In this document: one piece after another, positions 14,099 through 18,741 of the stretch
Layout: each line of letters begins with the position of its first letter
Position numbering within the stretch: position 1 is the stretch's first letter
DNA from: Bacteroides sp.
GTDB lineage: Bacteria > Bacteroidota > Bacteroidia > Bacteroidales > SM23-62
Assembly (NCBI GenBank): GCA_030592145.1
Contig: JAUVKJ010000003.1
Location: forward strand, 1-18,741
DNA length: 18,741 bases
Direction of reading: 5' to 3'
Notes under the pieces: generated by a model
Database searches by the model: none
Seen by the model: the letters and a program-made list of their open reading frames with translations, nothing else
What the model was told of the DNA's origin: nothing
Program-made: the position numbers and the translations under genes

Positions 14099-15505
14099 GT
14101 GAAAAAAGTAAAGATCACAACCGCCGTAAAACAGATCCTCGCCGATACAATAACCCCGGTAAGTGTTTACCTGAGGATGAGAGATATATTTCCCCGGTCA
14201 ATCCTGCTTGAAAGCTCGGATTACCACACCAGCGAGGACAGCTATTCATTTATCTGCCTGCAGCCCTTTGCTTCGTTCACCGTTGACAAGGGCAGGATCA
14301 CCGTGCTCGATACAAACGGCCGTATCGAGGAAAAGAAGATCAGCCCCAAAACCCCGGTACCCGATGAGTTGAACCGGTTTTTCCAGTCTTTTGAGATTGT
14401 CAATCCCGATCCCGGGATACGGACAAACGGATTTTTCGGCTATTCAGCCTACGATGCGGTGAAATACTTCGAGGATATCAGCATCGCTGAAGAACCGGAA
14501 GAAAAATGCAGGATCCCTGAAATGGTATACTCCGTGTACAGGATCATCATTGCCATTAACCATTTTCAGAATACTCTGACGATCCTTGAAAACCAGACCG
14601 GGGGATACGAAAGCCAGATCGATTATATCGAGTCCCTCCTGTACAACCGGAACTTTGCCACCTACCCCTTCCGGCCGGACAAAAAAGAGGAATCCAACAT
14701 GACGGACAGGCAATACATGGAGATGGTAAAACGGGGCAGGGAACATTGCTACCGCGGAGATGTTTTCCAGATCGTTCTTTCCAGGCAATTCAGCCAGGGA
14801 TTTACCGGTGATGAATTTAACGTATACCGTTGCCTGCGGTCCATTAACCCTTCCCCCTACCTGTTTTATTTCGACTTCGGGAATTACCGTATATTCGGTT
14901 CATCGCCGGAAGCCCTGCTCCGGATCCAGGATAGAATTGCATATATCCATCCCATTGCAGGTACTTTCCCCAGGAGTGGTGACGACGAGAAGGACAAGGA
15001 TATGGCCATCAGGCTGACCCGTGACAAAAAGGAAAATGCGGAGCATATCATGCTGGTTGACCTTGCCAGGAATGACCTCAGCCGGAATGCCGATCATGTC
15101 TGCGTTGAAACCTTTCGTGAGATACAGTTCTATTCACATGTGATTCACATGGTATCCAAGGTTTCCGGGATGCTGCCCGAAGAATATAATGCCGTACGGG
15201 TCATGGGAGATACTTTTCCTGCGGGAACCCTGTCGGGAGCCCCCAAATACAAGGCCATGGAACTGATCGACAGTTACGAGAACCGGAACAGGGGATATTA
15301 TGGCGGGGGAATAGGCTACCTGGGATTTGACGGAGAGTTTAACCATGCCATCATAATCCGGTCCTTCCTCAGCAAGAACAATACCCTCTATTACCAGGCC
15401 GGGGCAGGCATCGTGGCAGAATCGAATGAAAAAAATGAATTGAATGAAGTGAATAATAAACTGATGGCCCTTAAGAAAGCCATCGATATGGCAAAAGAGA
15501 TTTAA
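14099..15505 (+). CDS. trpE: Anthranilate synthase component I
   Basis: TrpE converts chorismate and ammonia (supplied by TrpG) to anthranilate, the first step of tryptophan synthesis. With the start at GTG 14099 it has 468 aa and begins MKKVKITTAVKQILADTITP. Seen: the tryptophan feedback motif LLESSDYHT (36-44), chorismate-binding region residues RDKKENAEHIMLVDLARND, SHVIHMVSKVSG, TFPAGTLSGAPKYKAMELID and the C-terminal YYGGGIGYLGFDG. The frame is open further up to GTG 14003, but that adds 32 residues encoded by the terminator and its U-tract, with no family similarity. Expression is likely set by attenuation and activity by Trp feedback. trpG starts 1 nt after the stop. Confidence 0.95.
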   Translation: MKKVKITTAVKQILADTITPVSVYLRMRDIFPRSILLESSDYHTSEDSYSFICLQPFASFTVDKGRITVLDTNGRIEEKKISPKTPVPDELNRFFQSFEIVNPDPGIRTNGFFGYSAYDAVKYFEDISIAEEPEEKCRIPEMVYSVYRIIIAINHFQNTLTILENQTGGYESQIDYIESLLYNRNFATYPFRPDKKEESNMTDRQYMEMVKRGREHCYRGDVFQIVLSRQFSQGFTGDEFNVYRCLRSINPSPYLFYFDFGNYRIFGSSPEALLRIQDRIAYIHPIAGTFPRSGDDEKDKDMAIRLTRDKKENAEHIMLVDLARNDLSRNADHVCVETFREIQFYSHVIHMVSKVSGMLPEEYNAVRVMGDTFPAGTLSGAPKYKAMELIDSYENRNRGYYGGGIGYLGFDGEFNHAIIIRSFLSKNNTLYYQAGAGIVAESNEKNELNEVNNKLMALKKAIDMAKEI

Positions 15506-15506
15506 G

Positions 15507-16079
15507 ATGGAAAAAGTTGTTGTTATCGATAATTACGATTCCTTTACCTACAACCTGGTGCATGCCCTGAATCAGATCACCGGGACCAGGGTGGATGTAT
15601 TCAGGAATGACAAAGTAGAGATGGGTGAACTGGAAGGATATTCTCATATCGTCCTTTCTCCGGGACCGGGAATCCCTGACGAGGCGGGCATACTGAAAGA
15701 GATCATCAGCACCTATGCACCCCGAAAGCGGATGCTGGGGGTCTGCCTCGGACACCAGGCCATTGCAGAGGTATTCGGCGGGAAACTGATTAATATCCGG
15801 AAGGTATTTCACGGGGTGGCAACCCGGATCCGTGTCATCGACAGGGAGGATTATCTCTACCGGAACATACCAGGTGATTTCGAAGGGGGCCGCTACCATT
15901 CCTGGATCGTTTCCGGCGACGACTTCCCGCCATCCCTGAAAGTAACAGCCCGGGCCGGGGATGGGGAGATTATGGGACTGAGCCATATGGAGTACGATGT
16001 AAAAGGTGTGCAATTCCACCCGGAATCGATCCTGACCAAATGCGGAACAGAACTGCTGACTAACTGGATAATAGGCTGA
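15507..16079 (+). CDS. trpG: Anthranilate synthase component II (glutamine amidotransferase)
   Basis: TrpG hydrolyses glutamine and channels ammonia to TrpE. The 190-aa class I amidotransferase has the oxyanion segment SPGPGIPDEAG, nucleophile Cys80 in MLGVCLGHQAIAE, and His171/Glu173 in VQFHPESI. Its start NYDSFTYNLVHAL is diagnostic of the TrpG/PabA group; placement between trpE and trpD favours TrpG, although one protein may also serve p-aminobenzoate synthesis. Its TGA shares one base with the trpD ATG (TGATG), which implies translational coupling. Confidence 0.96.
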   Translation: MEKVVVIDNYDSFTYNLVHALNQITGTRVDVFRNDKVEMGELEGYSHIVLSPGPGIPDEAGILKEIISTYAPRKRMLGVCLGHQAIAEVFGGKLINIRKVFHGVATRIRVIDREDYLYRNIPGDFEGGRYHSWIVSGDDFPPSLKVTARAGDGEIMGLSHMEYDVKGVQFHPESILTKCGTELLTNWIIG

Positions 16080-17074
16080 TGAAAGAGATTTTAAATTTCC
16101 TGTACGAGCATAAAACGCTTGACCGCAATGCTGCGAAAAAAGTGCTCACCAATATTGCAAAGGGGATCTACAACCACTCACAGATCGCCTCCTTCATAAG
16201 CGTATACCTGATGCGGAGCATCACGGTGGAGGAGCTGTCCGGCTTCCGGGAAGCCCTGCTTGACCTTTGCATACCCATTGACCTTTCCGGATTTAATGCG
16301 GTTGACCTTTGCGGGACAGGAGGGGATGGGAAAGATACCTTCAACATTTCCACCCTGTGCACCTTTGTTGTCGCCGGAGCAGGATCCAAAGTTGCCAAAC
16401 ACGGGAATTATGGTGTTTCCTCCGCATGCGGTTCTTCCAACCTGATGGAATACGCCGGCTATAAATTCTCGAATGATGAATCAAAATTAAAATCGGAGAT
16501 TGACAAAGCCGGGATCTGCTTCCTGCATGCTCCCCTTTTCAATCCGGCGATGAAAAATGTAGCGCCGGTCAGAAAGGAGTTGGGAATGAAAACTTTTTTC
16601 AATATGCTGGGTCCCATGGTAAATCCGAGTTTCCCTTCACGACAGATGGTAGGGGTCTACAGTCTTGAACTGGCAAGGATATATGCGTATCTCTACCAGA
16701 CGACCGATAAACAGTACGTGATCCTGCACAGCCTGGACGGTTATGATGAAGTATCCCTGACAGGACCCTGTAAGGTGATCACCCGGGAACTGGACAGGAT
16801 CTACCAGCCCTCCGATTTTCATCTGCCCCGCTATGATCCCGGGGACATCAGCGGAGGAGGTTCGGTGGAAGAGGCCATGAAGATCTTTATGGACGTACTG
16901 AAAAACAATGCTTCCCGGGCCAGGAGGGATGTTGTGATTGCGAATGGGACCATGGGACTGCAGGCCTGTTACCCGGAAAAAAGCCTGGACGAATGCCTTG
17001 ATATGGCCAGAGAATCCCTTGAAAGCGGATCGGCCCTGAACGTTTTTAAGACTCTAATGGAAATGAACAAATGA
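16079..17074 (+). CDS. trpD: Anthranilate phosphoribosyltransferase
   Basis: TrpD joins anthranilate to PRPP. The 331-aa protein has the family marks: glycine-rich CGTGGDGKDTFNIST (GTGGD at 79-83), KHGNYGVSSACGSSN (107 onward) for PRPP/anthranilate binding, and the NVAPVRKELGMKTFFNMLGPMVNP segment (split here into NVAPVRKELG and KTFFNMLGPMVNP). It is a stand-alone enzyme, not fused to TrpG as in E. coli. It overlaps trpG by 1 nt and trpC by 4 nt (ATGA), so the three should be translated in a coupled way. Confidence 0.96.
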   Translation: MKEILNFLYEHKTLDRNAAKKVLTNIAKGIYNHSQIASFISVYLMRSITVEELSGFREALLDLCIPIDLSGFNAVDLCGTGGDGKDTFNISTLCTFVVAGAGSKVAKHGNYGVSSACGSSNLMEYAGYKFSNDESKLKSEIDKAGICFLHAPLFNPAMKNVAPVRKELGMKTFFNMLGPMVNPSFPSRQMVGVYSLELARIYAYLYQTTDKQYVILHSLDGYDEVSLTGPCKVITRELDRIYQPSDFHLPRYDPGDISGGGSVEEAMKIFMDVLKNNASRARRDVVIANGTMGLQACYPEKSLDECLDMARESLESGSALNVFKTLMEMNK

Positions 17075-17862
17075 GCAACATCCTGGATCGTATCATTGCA
17101 GACAAAAAGCTGGAAATCCGGCAGAGAAAGATTGAAACTCCGGTTGACCGCCTGGAGAAGAGTCCCTATTTTGGCAGGATACCGGTTTCTCTTAAAGAAA
17201 ATCTGATGAAAGAGAAGACAAGCGGCATCATCGCGGAATTCAAACGGATGTCCCCTTCAGCCGGAAAAATCCACCGGAACGCTGACCCGGTCGACATTAC
17301 ACGGGGGTATGTCAACGCTGGTGCCACCGCTCTCTCTGTACTTACCGACCGTAAGTATTTTGCAGGGAACCGGGATGACCTTATGAGGGTAAGGGAGGTG
17401 AATCAATGCCCCATTTTGCGCAAGGATTTTATGATCGATGAATACCAGGTCCTCGAAACGAAGGCGATCGGTGCCGATGCAATCCTGTTGATTGCTTCCG
17501 TTTTGGATAATTCAAGCATAAGGGAATTGGCAAAGCTGGCGCATTCTGTGGGACTGGAAGTCCTGCTCGAGGTCCGTGAAGCATCAGAGCTGGCCTTTCT
17601 GAATGAATGGGTTGACCTGGTGGGTGTGAATAACCGCAACCTGAAAACGATGGAAACCGATGTGGAAACTTCTGTCGATATGGCCGACAAGATCCCGGAT
17701 GGTTTTCTGAAAATCTCCGAGAGCGGGATCCATGACCCGGAAATCATTGATTTACTGAAGGGACTGGGTTACAGGGGATTCCTGATAGGGGAGTATTTTA
17801 TGAAACAGGAGGAACCGGCAAAGGCATGCCGGAAATTCATAGAAAAAATGAATCATTCGTGA
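17071..17862 (+). CDS. trpC: Indole-3-glycerol phosphate synthase
   Basis: TrpC closes the indole ring from CdRP. The 263-aa TIM barrel has the catalytic Glu56/Lys58 in IIAEFKRMSPSAG, general-acid Lys118 in ILRKDFMIDEYQV, the LLEVREASEL strand, VGVNNRNLKT and the phosphate-binding KISESGI. It is not fused to TrpF, unlike in E. coli. It starts in the ATGA overlap with trpD and its stop TGA (17860-17862) lies 2 nt before the trpF ATG. Confidence 0.96.
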   Translation: MSNILDRIIADKKLEIRQRKIETPVDRLEKSPYFGRIPVSLKENLMKEKTSGIIAEFKRMSPSAGKIHRNADPVDITRGYVNAGATALSVLTDRKYFAGNRDDLMRVREVNQCPILRKDFMIDEYQVLETKAIGADAILLIASVLDNSSIRELAKLAHSVGLEVLLEVREASELAFLNEWVDLVGVNNRNLKTMETDVETSVDMADKIPDGFLKISESGIHDPEIIDLLKGLGYRGFLIGEYFMKQEEPAKACRKFIEKMNHS

Positions 17863-17864
17863 GG

Positions 17865-18503
17865 ATGGACCTGAAAATCAAGATATGCGGGATGAGGGAT
17901 CCGCGGAATATCCGGGAAGTATCCCTGCTTTCTCCTGATTATATGGGATTTATATTTTATCCCCGTTCCAGGCGATATGCTGGGCAATTATCACCGGCCG
18001 GAATTGCAGATCTGCCGGAGAATATCCGGAAAGTGGGAGTTTTTGTGAATTTACCGGCAGAAGATGTTCTGTCAACATGCCGGCATATGGGCATCCGGAC
18101 GGTACAGCTGCATGGGGATGAATCGCCGGATTATTGTAAAAGAATGAGAGACAGAGGATTATATGTTATTAAAGCTTTTGGTGTCGGCAAGGCAAACGTT
18201 TTTACAGGGATGCCGGCCTACCATGATTCCTGTGATCTTTATCTGCTGGATACAGCCGGTGAAGGGTATGGCGGTACCGGGAAACAATTTAACTGGAAAC
18301 GGCTGGATGAGTACATGCAGGAAAAACCATTTTTCCTCAGTGGAGGGATAGGTCCCACGGACGCAGAAAGAATCCTGGACCTCGACCACCCCCAGTTTTT
18401 CGGGGTCGACCTTAACAGCCGGTTTGAAACAAAACCGGGTATAAAAAACAGGGACGAGCTGGCCGGATTTATACAAAAAATCAGAGGGAAGTTTCCCATT
18501 TAG
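17865..18503 (+). CDS. trpF: Phosphoribosylanthranilate isomerase
   Basis: TrpF performs the Amadori rearrangement of PRA to CdRP. The start chosen is ATG 17865, giving 212 aa and the normal N-terminus MDLKIKICGMRDPRNI; an in-frame ATG at 17826 would add 13 residues without family similarity and overlap trpC by 37 nt. Catalytic residues are Cys8 (KICGMRD) and Asp129 in LYLLDTAGEGYGGTG; the phosphate-binding FLSGGIGP and the end region FGVDLNSRFETKPGIKN are present. GAGG occurs directly before the ATG, too close to act as a good ribosome-binding site. trpB follows after 34 nt. Confidence 0.95.
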   Translation: MDLKIKICGMRDPRNIREVSLLSPDYMGFIFYPRSRRYAGQLSPAGIADLPENIRKVGVFVNLPAEDVLSTCRHMGIRTVQLHGDESPDYCKRMRDRGLYVIKAFGVGKANVFTGMPAYHDSCDLYLLDTAGEGYGGTGKQFNWKRLDEYMQEKPFFLSGGIGPTDAERILDLDHPQFFGVDLNSRFETKPGIKNRDELAGFIQKIRGKFPI

Positions 18504-18537
18504 ACAAAAAGGGCATTGATTGTAAAAATATATCTGA

Positions 18538-18741
18538 ATGAAATACGATGTAAGCACAAAAGGGTATTATAGTGATTTCGGGGGTGCCTTCATCCCGGAA
18601 ATGCTGCATGCCAATGTAGAGGAACTGCGGGTAAAATATCTTGATATACTCGAAAGTGAATCCTTCACGAAGGAATTCAGGAACCTGTTGAGGGATTATG
18701 CCGGAAGGCCGACACCCCTTTTTCATGCCCGCAGGCTTTCG
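18538..18741 (+). CDS. trpB: Tryptophan synthase beta chain, N-terminal 68 codons, cut by window edge
   Basis: TrpB condenses indole with serine using PLP. Only the first 68 codons are present, starting at ATG 18538 with MKYDVSTKGYYSDFGGAFIP, then EMLHANVEEL and RDYAGRPTPLFHA, all hallmarks of the TrpB N-terminus (Y-G-x-F-G-G-x-F-x-P-E-x-L and G-R-P-T-P-L). The frame is open to the right edge; the catalytic Lys lies beyond it. Its presence makes the order trpE-G-D-C-F-B, and trpA is expected next. Confidence 0.95.
   Translation, partial: MKYDVSTKGYYSDFGGAFIPEMLHANVEELRVKYLDILESESFTKEFRNLLRDYAGRPTPLFHARRLS

Noticed and set aside
17826..17864. Upstream ATG for trpF
   Set aside because: It would add 13 residues inside the trpC coding end with no TrpF similarity; ATG 17865 gives the family-standard N-terminus.
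1..18741. Mobile elements, CRISPR array or defence system
   Set aside because: No transposase, integrase, regularly spaced repeats, restriction or toxin-antitoxin genes are seen on either strand; all long frames are accounted for by the listed genes.

Overview
The window looks like a piece of a Bacteroidota chromosome, probably class Bacteroidia. The evidence is the gene content and order (tig-clpP-clpX; trpE-G-D-C-F-B; tatC-lptB), the scarcity of Shine-Dalgarno sequences ahead of the genes, and candidate promoters that fit the TTTG / TAnnTTTG pattern of this phylum rather than TTGACA / TATAAT. The genus cannot be told from what is visible. Apart from the attenuator described below, the region is mostly housekeeping. 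I saw no mobile element, CRISPR array, prophage or integration scar.

Layout. 1-490: 3' end of a concentrative nucleoside transporter gene. 511-4663 (+): soluble hybrid histidine kinase, membrane family 2 glycosyltransferase and an OppC/DppC-type permease, packed with 6 nt between the first two and a 17-nt overlap between the last two. 8547-4620 (-): recQ followed by a two-gene ABC-2 type exporter (ATPase, then permease); its last gene overlaps the 3' end of the permease gene tail to tail. 8548-8653: divergent intergenic region with candidate promoters for both sides. 8654-10224 (+): tatC and lptB (Tat protein export and LPS export ATPase). 10360-10441: tRNA-Leu(UAG) with its own candidate promoter and intrinsic terminator. 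10540-13835 (+): trigger factor, ClpP and ClpX, i.e. nascent-chain folding plus the ClpXP protease. 13836-14098: trp leader region. 14099-18741 (+): trpE, trpG, trpD, trpC, trpF and the start of trpB, tightly spaced or overlapping, which together convert chorismate to indole-glycerol phosphate and on to tryptophan.

The most notable element is the leader before trpE. A candidate promoter (13892-13922) is followed by a 21-codon ORF (13941-14006) with the core Trp-Cys-Trp, then by an intrinsic terminator with nine Ts (14042-14070) before the trpE start. A segment just after the leader stop codon can pair with the 5' arm of the terminator. A ribosome that reaches the stop would cover that segment and let the terminator form; a ribosome stalled at the Trp codons would leave it free to antiterminate. 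This is classic translation-coupled trp attenuation, inferred from sequence alone. It also means trpE most likely starts at GTG 14099, not at the more upstream in-frame GTG at 14003, which would read through the terminator hairpin.
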